The notes beneath the pieces were generated by a model. It was not told the DNA's origin, searched no databases, and was given only the letters and a program-made list of their open reading frames with translations. A DNA stretch of 64,000 nt, from positions 1,550,001 through 1,614,000 of the forward strand of contig OZ219783.1 in NCBI GenBank assembly GCA_964291305.2, in the 5' to 3' direction. This stretch comes from VXNF01 sp964291305 (GTDB lineage Bacteria; Actinomycetota; Acidimicrobiia; Acidimicrobiales; CATQHL01). Of this stretch, positions 7,966-15,894 are shown in pieces. Position 1 is the first letter of the stretch; each line of letters opens with the position of its first letter. The position numbers and the translations under genes were made by a program.

Positions 7966-10067
7966 GCGCTGCTCCCGAGCCTGTCAGAGCGGCAGCAGTT
8001 GAGCCGCACCAGGTAACCATTCTGGACTGCCACACTGGCGGCACGCGGTCGGTGAACCAGGCGCTCCAGCAGGCCGCCGACGGAGCCTTCGTGCTCCGCA
8101 ACCCGCAAGGCGCGCATGCTTTGGCTGCTGGGCTGGACGCTCCGCTGGCGGTCACCATTGAAGGTCACGTGGGGTACTACTGCGCTGGGATGAACAAGCA
8201 GGCCTTAGTGACCGTTTACGGCAATGCCGGAACCGGCGCGGCTGAGAACATCATGTCCGGCGTCGTGCGTATCGCGGGAAACGCCAGCCAGTCGGCCGGC
8301 GCCACTGGTCACGGCGGGCTGCTAGTGATCGAGGGCAACGCCTCGGCTCGCTGCGGCATCTCTATGAAGGGGGTGACCATCGTCGTGGGCGGCAACGTGG
8401 GCCACATGAGCGCTTTCATGGCCCAGACCGGCGACTTGGTCGTGCTAGGTAACGCTGGGGCCGACTTAGGTGACTCCATCTACGAGGCCCGCTTGTTCGT
8501 GCGCGGCTCGGTGGCAAGCCTCGGGGCCGACTGCGTCCCAAAGGACATGCGGCCAGAACATCACGACCGCCTGGCCGAGATCCTGACGGCTGCCGGCTTC
8601 GTGGCCAACCCCACCGACTTCCGCCGCTACGGCTCCGCCCGCCGCCTATACAACTTCAAGGTTGATGATGTTGACGCAGTTGCTGCGGCTACTGCTCTAG
8701 CAGTCAACGTATCGGAAAGCAGCGAACCCCCAGGGGTGACTCAGATCGCGGAGCCCCCATGGCACCTGCGCGAGTCCTACACGTTCGACCGTCACGCCAT
8801 CGCCGAGATCCAGCGAGCCGCAAACACTGGCGTTTACCGGATCCGCGGCTGGGGAGCTAAGCGCACCCTCCCCAGCTTTGATGACCTGGTCTTCCTGGGT
8901 GCCTCGATGTCGCGCTATCCCCTCGAGGGCTACCGCGAGGCCTGCGCCACCAACGTGGTTCTGGGTGCGCGCTTTGCCACCGAACCCATCGAGTTGGCGA
9001 TCCCTATCACCATTGCCGGCATGAGCTTCGGCTCGCTCTCGGCCAACGCCAAAGAGGCCCTCGGCCGAGGAGCCAGCGATGCCGGCACCTCCACCACCAG
9101 TGGCGACGGCGGCATGACCGACGAGGAGCGCAGCCACTCCAAGACCTTGGTATACCAGTATCTGCCGTCTCGCTACGGCATGAACCCCGACGACTTGCGG
9201 CGCAGCGACGCCATTGAGGTAGTGGTAGGGCAGGGTGCCAAGCCTGGCGGCGGCGGGATGTTGCTAGGCCAAAAGATCAGCGCCCGAGTGGCCGACATGC
9301 GGACCCTGCCCGAGGGCATCGACCAGCGCTCGGCCTGCCGACACCCAGACTGGACCGGTCCCGACGATCTGGCCATCAAGATCCAAGAACTGCGGGAGAT
9401 CACCGGCTGGCGCAAGCCAATCTATGTGAAGGTGGGTGCCGCTCGGCCTTACTACGACACCGCCCTAGCGGTGAAGGCAGGTGCCGATGTGGTGGTGCTG
9501 GATGGCATGCAAGGCGGCACCGCGGCAACCCAGGACGTGTTTATCGAGCATGTAGGGATCCCCACGCTGGCGGCCATCCCCGAGGCGGTGCGGGCGCTGC
9601 GGGAGCTGGAGGTGCACCGCACGACAGTTCAGCTTGTGGCCGCCGGTGGCATTCGCTCGGGCGCGGATGTGGCCAAGGCTCTGGCTCTGGGAGCTGATGC
9701 CGTATCGATCGGTACCGCGGCTCTTATCGCCATCGGCGACAACGACCCTGCCCGCGACGCCGAATACCGCAGCCTGGGATCGGCAGCAGGCTTCTGGGAT
9801 GACTTTCACACCGGCGCCGACCCTGCGGGTATCACCACCCAGGATCCCGAACTTGCCGGCCGCCTCAACCCGGTGCTGGCCGGCCGCCGTCTGGCCAACT
9901 ACTTGCAGGTACTAACCCTGGAGGTGCAAACCTTGGCTCGCGCCTGCGGCAAATCTCATGTTCTGAATCTAGAGCCGGAGGACCTAGCAGCCCTCACCGT
10001 GGAAGCCGCGGCAATGGCCGGCGTACCGCTGGCCGGCACTGACTGGATCCCCGGCCAGCGGGACTGA
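7962..10067 (+). CDS. mgsBC: N-methylglutamate synthase, fused subunits B and C
   Basis: The 701-residue protein joins two glutamate-synthase-type domains. Residues 1 to about 220 are the right-handed beta-helix GXGXG domain (repeats such as GNAGTGAAENIMSGVVRIAG). Residues from about 255 to the end are the FMN-binding synthase barrel, with GGMTDEERSHS, GAKPGGGGMLLGQK and AAGGIRSGADVAKALALGAD. In described methylamine oxidisers these are separate mgsB and mgsC genes, so the fusion is notable. The cysteine cluster of GltB is not visible; the matching area reads DPAGITTQDPEL. The product would be N-methylglutamate. The gene ends two bases before a convergent gene. Confidence 0.87.
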   Translation: MSAAPEPVRAAAVEPHQVTILDCHTGGTRSVNQALQQAADGAFVLRNPQGAHALAAGLDAPLAVTIEGHVGYYCAGMNKQALVTVYGNAGTGAAENIMSGVVRIAGNASQSAGATGHGGLLVIEGNASARCGISMKGVTIVVGGNVGHMSAFMAQTGDLVVLGNAGADLGDSIYEARLFVRGSVASLGADCVPKDMRPEHHDRLAEILTAAGFVANPTDFRRYGSARRLYNFKVDDVDAVAAATALAVNVSESSEPPGVTQIAEPPWHLRESYTFDRHAIAEIQRAANTGVYRIRGWGAKRTLPSFDDLVFLGASMSRYPLEGYREACATNVVLGARFATEPIELAIPITIAGMSFGSLSANAKEALGRGASDAGTSTTSGDGGMTDEERSHSKTLVYQYLPSRYGMNPDDLRRSDAIEVVVGQGAKPGGGGMLLGQKISARVADMRTLPEGIDQRSACRHPDWTGPDDLAIKIQELREITGWRKPIYVKVGAARPYYDTALAVKAGADVVVLDGMQGGTAATQDVFIEHVGIPTLAAIPEAVRALRELEVHRTTVQLVAAGGIRSGADVAKALALGADAVSIGTAALIAIGDNDPARDAEYRSLGSAAGFWDDFHTGADPAGITTQDPELAGRLNPVLAGRRLANYLQVLTLEVQTLARACGKSHVLNLEPEDLAALTVEAAAMAGVPLAGTDWIPGQRD

Positions 10068-10069
10068 AG

Positions 10070-11026
10070 TCAGGGCGCGGCACTCACCGGCCACGGCTCG
10101 GCTTGGGGTAACTGCACCTGGGTCGGAGCTAAACCCAGATCCTCGCTCCACCCTCGTGCCAAATCGGCGGGCACCCTGCCCTCGCCCGACAGGACCAGGC
10201 GCAGGGAGGTCGGTACACCGCCGGAGCGACCGGCAGCCTCGGTGAGCGCACTAGCCAGCACGGGCGGGTTCGCAGCCAGGACCGTAGCCCCGATACGTTC
10301 CACCACTTCTAGACCGCCTTCGGCATCCCAGTTGTTCATGACCCAGCAGGTACCACCGACCGTCAGGGCAGGCACTACGTTCGCTACCAGTTGGTACGGG
10401 GCCGAGAGCGCGGTGGGCCCTAGGCTCACGTCGTCAGAGTGCAGACCAGCACGCGCAGCAATGGCGCTCCCGGCCCGGTAGGCCGTCTCGTGGGAGAGGC
10501 AAGCGCCTACAGGCCGACCCTCGGGGTCCGCGGTGTAGTAGAGCTGAACCAAGTCACCGTCGGTGGTTGCATCGGCTGGCGGCGACTGGGAGCCTCCCAG
10601 CAACTCGGCCCAGTCCAACGCTCCCGGCTGGGCGCCGTCGAGACACACGTAGGTCTCCACGTGGGCCAGCGCCGCGCGGTGGCGGTCGATAGTTTCGAAG
10701 TAGTCGTGGGTGTAGATGACAACCTTGGGCTGACAGTCGCCAAAATATCGGTCCAACTCTTGCGCGTGTCGCAGATCCACGAGCGCAGCCACGGCGCCCG
10801 CCCGCCAGGCCCCGAACATGGCGAGCAGGTAGTCCATGCCGCTATGAGCGAAAATGCCCACGCGGTCGCCCCGCTCTATGCCAAGCGCTACCAGAGATGC
10901 CGCGACTCGCCCAGTGGCGTCGGCAGCCTCGGCATAGCTGAGCATTCGGTCGCGCTTGACCCAACCAAACGCGGTTTGGTCGGGGAAACAGCTGGCACCT
11001 TCGGTCAAAAGATGGTGTAATAGCAT
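10070..11026 (-). CDS. Truncated AMP-dependent ligase (acyl-CoA synthetase N-terminal domain only)
   Basis: The 318 residues match the N-terminal part of the adenylate-forming ligase fold, including the early RGDRVGIFAHSG block. The family normally exceeds 500 residues, and the ATP-grasping C-terminal lid with its catalytic lysine is absent. The phosphate-binding loop, normally like YTSGTTGxPKG, reads YYTADPEGRPVGA here, so ATP binding is doubtful. It is either a decaying gene or a non-catalytic binding protein. It converges on mgsBC with only two bases between stops, and no independent terminator is visible. Confidence 0.7.
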   Translation of the reverse strand: MLLHHLLTEGASCFPDQTAFGWVKRDRMLSYAEAADATGRVAASLVALGIERGDRVGIFAHSGMDYLLAMFGAWRAGAVAALVDLRHAQELDRYFGDCQPKVVIYTHDYFETIDRHRAALAHVETYVCLDGAQPGALDWAELLGGSQSPPADATTDGDLVQLYYTADPEGRPVGACLSHETAYRAGSAIAARAGLHSDDVSLGPTALSAPYQLVANVVPALTVGGTCWVMNNWDAEGGLEVVERIGATVLAANPPVLASALTEAAGRSGGVPTSLRLVLSGEGRVPADLARGWSEDLGLAPTQVQLPQAEPWPVSAAP

Positions 11027-11087
11027 GCCGTAATCTTAGGCTGCGAATGTTGCAGCACAGTTGTCTCCCAAAGGAGGTCGGACAACC

Positions 11088-11402
11088 ATGATTATCGTCA
11101 CCACGCCGCACGTTGAAGGACACAATGTCACCCAAGTCCACGGCTTGGCCAGCGGCAGCACTATCCGCTCCAAGGTCATCTTCAAGGACATCGGCGCTGG
11201 GCTAAAGGGCCTGGTCGGCGGCGAGTTGGGGAGCTACACCAAGATGATGCAGGAGTCGCGGAACCAGGCCCTGGAACGGCTCGAGGAAGATGCAGCTCGC
11301 ATGGGCGCCAACGCCGTGATCAACATGCGCTTTTCCACTTCAATGATCGCCCAGGGTTCTGCGGAGATCCTGGCTTACGGCACCGCCGTCACTGTGGAAT
11401 AA
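11088..11402 (+). CDS. YbjQ/UPF0145-family protein
   Basis: A 104-residue protein of the YbjQ (UPF0145, heavy-metal-binding domain) family, recognised from IIVTTPHVEGH at the start and the C-terminal ARMGANAVINMRFSTS and AYGTAVTV blocks. The ATG at 11088 is chosen because a strong AAAGGAGGT Shine-Dalgarno sequence ends ten bases before it; an in-frame start 27 bases upstream lies ahead of that site. Members are thought to form pentamers, but their role is unclear. It appears to be a single-gene unit. Confidence 0.85.
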   Translation: MIIVTTPHVEGHNVTQVHGLASGSTIRSKVIFKDIGAGLKGLVGGELGSYTKMMQESRNQALERLEEDAARMGANAVINMRFSTSMIAQGSAEILAYGTAVTVE

Positions 11403-11411
11403 CACCGGCCC

Positions 11412-11425
11412 GCGGGATACCGCGA
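11412..11425. terminator. Small hairpin between convergent genes
   Basis: CGCGG-GATA-CCGCG forms a five-base-pair GC stem with a GNRA-like tetraloop between the convergent YbjQ and VOC genes. There is no T-run on either side, so it could only be a weak or factor-assisted bidirectional terminator. Confidence 0.35.
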
Positions 11426-11438
11426 ACTTGACTAACAG

Positions 11439-11900
11439 CTAATTTCCCATGAACATTTCCTGGGCGCGTCGGTCTAGTTCCTCTTGCGGCACGTCCTCTA
11501 TGTGGGTTGCCACATTCCAGCGATAACCCCACGGGTCTTCGAACTGACCAGAACGGTCGCCATAAAAGTGGTCTGCAACCTCCCGCAGCGGCTTGGCCCC
11601 GCGGCGAACGGCCTCAGCGAAAGCCGCATCTGCGTCACTCACATAGACACTGATAGTGACAGAGGTGCCGCCAATCTTCTTGGGGCCTACGAACCCCATC
11701 TCCGGATACTCGTCAGCCACCATGACCAGCGAGTCCCCGATCTCTAGCTCGGCGTGGCCCACTTTGCCCTCAGGTGCGGGGATACGCATCCGCTCTTTGG
11801 CACCGAACACCGCGCAGTAGAACTCGATGGCCTCGGCGGCGCCGTCCAGCGCGAGCGCGACAGTGACCCTGGGGTAGTTATCGGGAATCGGTTTGACCAT
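11439..11900 (-). CDS. VOC-family (glyoxalase/PhnB-like) protein
   Basis: The 153-residue protein has the betaalphabetabetabeta VOC fold pattern, with LALDGAAEAIEFYCAVFGAKE near the N-terminus and QFEDPWGYRWNVATHIEDV near the C-terminus. The C-terminal block is typical of PhnB/YdcJ-like relatives of glyoxalase and bleomycin-resistance proteins. The ATG has an AGGAG site six bases upstream. It is a single-gene unit and its substrate cannot be told from sequence. Confidence 0.82.
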   Translation of the reverse strand: MVKPIPDNYPRVTVALALDGAAEAIEFYCAVFGAKERMRIPAPEGKVGHAELEIGDSLVMVADEYPEMGFVGPKKIGGTSVTISVYVSDADAAFAEAVRRGAKPLREVADHFYGDRSGQFEDPWGYRWNVATHIEDVPQEELDRRAQEMFMGN

Positions 11901-11960
11901 GGGACACTCCTATTTGGCTGGCGGGTGAACTGGAGCTTACGTCGCTAGCCTCTCGCAGAT

Positions 11961-13295
11961 TCAGAAATCCAAGTCCTGGCGAGGCGCGAAGTCGTCCCAA
12001 CTAGCTTCGCCTCGCTTCTGATCTGCACGCCGACCATAGAAGAGCCGGCAGAGAGCGGCGACCGGGCCAGGCAGCGCAGCCGCCTTGCTTGTACTGCCCC
12101 GTTGCTCGCCACCCAAGAATGCCGCCAAAGCGGTTGTTAGTGGCACCGCGGCCACGAGGCCCATAGAGCCGCAAAGCGTACGCGCGATTTCCACGGCGAT
12201 CAGTTCGGAGTTGGCAACCATCAGCCAGGACTGATCCGAAACCGCGAACAGCAGTAGCAGTGGCAGCGCAGCTCCCGCGTAGGCCAGCAACAAGGTATTG
12301 ATCGTGGAGGCGATGTGTGCTCGCCCGACGCGCATGCCCGCAGCAAAAAGTTGCGGGGTTCGCAGCGTCGGATCGGCGCGGCGCAACTCCTCCACAGCAG
12401 TGGCTTGAGTGATCGTAACGTCGTCGAGGGCGCCGAGGGCGCCGATCATGGCGCCGGCCAGCAGCAGCGAGGACAGATCGATCCCGCCGGAAACGAGCGA
12501 CAGTACCGCTGCTTCTTCGGTGGCAACGCCGGTAAAGCGGGCCGCCCCGAAGGCCAAAGCTGAGATTCCCAAGGTCAGACCCAGCGACGCAAGCGTGCCT
12601 GCGAGCGCGATCGTGGTTGCGGGCGCCCGGCCATGAGTCAGATAGAAACCGACAAAGGCGATAGCCGAGGCAGCCACAACAGCTACCAAAAGAGGCTCGT
12701 GCCCGTCCAGAGTAGCTGGCGCCACGAACCCCACCAGGATCAGCCCAGTCAGCAGCATGGAAGCTAGGGATCTCAAACCCCGAAGGCGTCCTAGCAACAG
12801 CACGAAGACAGCAAAAAACCCTGCCAGCACCCACAGGGTCACCCGACGGTCGGCGTCGGCGTAGAAGTAGAACGCCGTCGAGGGCTCGTAGCCGACCACG
12901 ATGTGGTCACCGGGAGCGGGGTCGGGAACGAAGCCAGTCTGCTCTAGATTGAACTCCGGCAAGGTCACCGGCGTGTCTGCGTCGGGCCCGCTGCGCGGTA
13001 GCACAACCACAGTGCGACAGTTCTGCGGGTTATCTGTACTCGAGTAAGAGCATGGCCCCGCGCGCACCGATTGGACATCGGCGGCAAACCGCTCAGAAGT
13101 GAGTCCCACCCGGCTGGCCGTCTCCGCTACTGCCGTCCGACCTGCTCCGTCTGGCCATAAAGCAACCACGCCGACCACCGTCGCCACCAACGCCATCGCC
13201 AAGAGCAGCAAAACCGGTCGCAGCCGCCGGTAGCCAGACCAGCCGATCTCACGACCACGGCGGCGACCGGCCCCAGCGCCGTCGTGAGAGGTCAC
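11961..13295 (-). CDS. YibE/F-like multipass membrane protein
   Basis: This 444-residue integral membrane protein has a basic cytoplasmic N-terminus, a first membrane segment near residues 27-47 and an extracytoplasmic stretch to about residue 150. Roughly seven further hydrophobic segments follow. GALGALDDVTITQATAVEEL is the conserved signature of the YibE/F family. The family is widespread in Gram-positive bacteria with no firm function; transport has been suggested. The start is GTG at 13295. The gene stands alone on the minus strand. Confidence 0.82.
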   Translation of the reverse strand: MTSHDGAGAGRRRGREIGWSGYRRLRPVLLLLAMALVATVVGVVALWPDGAGRTAVAETASRVGLTSERFAADVQSVRAGPCSYSSTDNPQNCRTVVVLPRSGPDADTPVTLPEFNLEQTGFVPDPAPGDHIVVGYEPSTAFYFYADADRRVTLWVLAGFFAVFVLLLGRLRGLRSLASMLLTGLILVGFVAPATLDGHEPLLVAVVAASAIAFVGFYLTHGRAPATTIALAGTLASLGLTLGISALAFGAARFTGVATEEAAVLSLVSGGIDLSSLLLAGAMIGALGALDDVTITQATAVEELRRADPTLRTPQLFAAGMRVGRAHIASTINTLLLAYAGAALPLLLLFAVSDQSWLMVANSELIAVEIARTLCGSMGLVAAVPLTTALAAFLGGEQRGSTSKAAALPGPVAALCRLFYGRRADQKRGEASWDDFAPRQDLDF

Positions 13296-13400
13296 CTGCC
13301 TACTGCTCTTGACAGGCTCTCTCTCGCCTCGACGGCCCTAGCTGTCTGCGCTCGCTGTCGGACCTTTGGACTCAACTGACTTACGAACCGAACTGAGGAG

Positions 13401-14813
13401 TCAGGGACTGGTTACCTCGACGAGCGCAAGTCGCGTGACACGCTGGCCCGAAACGAAGGCAGAAAGCGTAATTACTACCGTTCCGGCCTGCAGACCACTA
13501 ATGATCACGTCCGAGCCGGATAGCGATAAATCAACACTCCCACCCGAATTAGCTGAATCGTAAGTCACGCTAAAACTTGTAGCACCGGCGCTGAAGTACT
13601 GCGTCAGATCGACTATGTAATTCTGGCCCTGTCTAACAGTGAAGCGCGGAGCATTGGCAGGAACCCGCCTGTCCGCAACAGTCCCGGCGTTCCCGCTTGT
13701 TCCCCAGTTCACTATCACTCTTGCCGTTACTCCTGCGGAACCAAGGCTATTCTCGGCCGAGGCGCTCACCGTGGTGGTGCCCTGAGCAATCCCTGTAATG
13801 GTTACTAGACCGTCAGAACTAATAGTTGCCGTGGCAATTGTCGGGTTCGCTGGTGTCACACTCCAACTCAGATCGGATCCTGCGATGTACTGAGTTGCGT
13901 CAAATGTCCGCGTGCTGCCAGCCGACAAGATCTGATCAGACACACTGATGCCTCTCAGCGTGGGTGCTACTTCGATCTGGGCTTGCTGAGTGGTAGTGGT
14001 AGTGGCAGAAACCGATGGAAGCTCTTGCAGAGGAACCTCGCCATCGGGCACCGTCGGGGGTGGTGGTGCCGGTGAGGGTGCAGGCGGGGGTGGTGGTGCC
14101 GGTGAGGGTGCAGGAGGAGGCGCGGGCGGGGGTGCGGGCGCCGTAGGGGGTGAGGGCGGGGGTGCCGGCGGACGGATGACAGGCTGGGGCCCGTCCCCGA
14201 CCCGGGCAGTGAAAGTCTGAGTAGTCGCTCCACCGGGCCCGGAGGCAGTCACGGTGATGGTTGCCGAACCGTCGGCGACCGGTGCCACTATCAGCATGTC
14301 CGGCGCACGCACACCCGCGGTCGCCACGCTGCCATCTGAGGATGTCGCTGAGTAGTTGTCCACCGACCCGCTGAAGTACTCCGCCACAAAAACGACATGG
14401 GCGTAGCCGTCCAGGGCGATCGGTAGGTCTGACATTGCGCCGACCGCAACCGGAGGCGATCCCGAGAGAGCCGGAGCCACAGGCTCTAGGGCCGGAACTG
14501 GCTGTGGTGCCGGAGCTACGAACTCTGGGGCTAGCGTTGTCAATTCCACTGCCGGCACTTGTGCGGGCGGTGCCATAGTTGCCGTAGTGGCTTCAGACAC
14601 CGCTGCCGTAGTGGTGCTCGCCTGTTCGCCGTCTGCTTGTTCGTCGTCTTCCCCGCCGCACTGACTCAGAAAAAGCGCGCCAACAGCCAAGATTGCCACC
14701 AGCTTGACGAGTCGGGTTCTCCCGCGGGGATCACCCATACCCCGCAGTAGCAAGGATTCGTCTGCCCACCAGGCGCGTTCGGGGACGGGCTCTCGCTTCG
14801 ATTTCCAGATCAC
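13401..14813 (-). CDS. Secreted lipoprotein with Pro-rich linker and Ig-like domains
   Basis: The 470-residue protein has a lipobox (GALFLSQCGG, Cys52), a Thr/Ala-rich spacer, an Ig-like segment (about 95-205) and a 45-residue Pro/Ala linker (about 212-255). Two further bacterial Ig-like (BIG2-type) segments follow, with GTTTVSASAENSLGS. The linker DNA contains a near-perfect repeat of about 30 bp. The first start is a GTG without Shine-Dalgarno site; an ATG at 14738 would give a more usual signal peptide with Cys27. It is likely exposed on the cell surface for adhesion or matrix binding, but no enzymatic motif is seen. Confidence 0.72.
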   Translation of the reverse strand: MIWKSKREPVPERAWWADESLLLRGMGDPRGRTRLVKLVAILAVGALFLSQCGGEDDEQADGEQASTTTAAVSEATTATMAPPAQVPAVELTTLAPEFVAPAPQPVPALEPVAPALSGSPPVAVGAMSDLPIALDGYAHVVFVAEYFSGSVDNYSATSSDGSVATAGVRAPDMLIVAPVADGSATITVTASGPGGATTQTFTARVGDGPQPVIRPPAPPPSPPTAPAPPPAPPPAPSPAPPPPPAPSPAPPPPTVPDGEVPLQELPSVSATTTTTQQAQIEVAPTLRGISVSDQILSAGSTRTFDATQYIAGSDLSWSVTPANPTIATATISSDGLVTITGIAQGTTTVSASAENSLGSAGVTARVIVNWGTSGNAGTVADRRVPANAPRFTVRQGQNYIVDLTQYFSAGATSFSVTYDSANSGGSVDLSLSGSDVIISGLQAGTVVITLSAFVSGQRVTRLALVEVTSP

Positions 14814-14925
14814 GGCACGTACGCTACCCTGCTACGACGGTCCGTAGCGTGATGCCGGTCGCCATCGAGCGCATCCAGCCTGAGGCCGGCGCGGAGACAA
14901 ACACAAGCACTGCCGGCACCTCCAC

Positions 14926-15894
14926 TCAAGCGGATCTTCGACGACGCGTCCAGTTGTCGGCCGCCACGGCCAAGAGAATCACGCTGCCCTGGATGAGCCG
15001 CTGGATGATCGGGTCGATCTGGTGCAGGTTGAAGCCGTTGAGCATAAAGGCGGTGAAGAAAGCGCCGAACACTGTGCGCCAGACGGCACCCTCACCGCCG
15101 GCGATCGAAGTACCACCAACGATGACGGCGGTTAAGACCGAGAAGATGAAGCTGAAGTCGTCACTGGGCTGTGCGGTGAGAGTCTTAGAGGCCGATAGAG
15201 CGCCGGCGAGACCGGTAGCCGCGCCTGTCAGCACGAAGGCGGTGGCTACGATCCCTTCGACGCGGACACCAGCCAGGCGCGCCACCTCGCGATTACCACC
15301 AGTAGCGAACACGTGTCGCCCGAAACGGGTCCGCTCTAGCAGCACCCAAAACACCACCACCACAGCCACGGCAATCCAGGTGGCATTGGTCACGCCAGCG
15401 GACCGACCTCGAGCCAATTCGGAGAAGCCGCGATCACCAATTCTGATGATGCTGCGATCTGACAGCAGGAATCCGACTCCGTAGAACACGATCGAGGTGG
15501 CCAGCGTGGCGATGAACGAGTTGATCCTTACCCAGGCCACGACAAGTCCGTTGAGCAGCCCGAACGCTGCTCCGATACCAATCCCGCCGGCGACAGCCGC
15601 AACCGCAGAACCCGATTCGTTGACGATAAGTGCAGTGACGATGGCGGCGTTGATGTGGCTCGCCGAGACCGAGATATCGAAGTGGCCGCTGATAAGCGTC
15701 AGAGTCAAGGCAGATCCTGAGATCAGTAGCAGAGCCTGCTGATCCAGAACATTGCGCAGGTTCACGGTCGTCAGGAAAACGTCGCTGGTAACCGCCAGCA
15801 GCACGAAGAGCGCAATCGTGACCCAGACGATGCCGAAGTTGGCCGGTCGCAGCCGTCGAAGCGGCTGCAGTTTGGTGCCGTAGCCGGGGCTCAT
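14926..15894 (-). CDS. Ribose-type ABC transporter permease (RbsC-like)
   Basis: The 322-residue inner-membrane permease of the BPD_transp_2 family has about eight to ten hydrophobic segments, and TAVIVGGTSIAGGEGAVWRTVFG matches the conserved cytoplasmic loop of RbsC/AraH proteins. Its ATG overlaps the ATPase stop (ATGA), so it is the third gene of a binding protein-ATPase-permease operon. The neighbours (PucR, HyuA, DUF917, molybdenum hydroxylase) suggest uptake of a heterocycle, nucleoside or related compound rather than a plain sugar. That substrate is inference. Confidence 0.88.
   Translation of the reverse strand: MSPGYGTKLQPLRRLRPANFGIVWVTIALFVLLAVTSDVFLTTVNLRNVLDQQALLLISGSALTLTLISGHFDISVSASHINAAIVTALIVNESGSAVAAVAGGIGIGAAFGLLNGLVVAWVRINSFIATLATSIVFYGVGFLLSDRSIIRIGDRGFSELARGRSAGVTNATWIAVAVVVVFWVLLERTRFGRHVFATGGNREVARLAGVRVEGIVATAFVLTGAATGLAGALSASKTLTAQPSDDFSFIFSVLTAVIVGGTSIAGGEGAVWRTVFGAFFTAFMLNGFNLHQIDPIIQRLIQGSVILLAVAADNWTRRRRSA

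Noticed and set aside
14040..14170. DNA-level repeat element
   Set aside because: It encodes the Pro/Ala linker of a lipoprotein; low-complexity protein explains it.
14849..15484. Plus-strand 211-codon frame opposite the ABC permease
   Set aside because: Thr/Ser/Pro-rich shadow of hydrophobic permease codons, with no recognisable domain.
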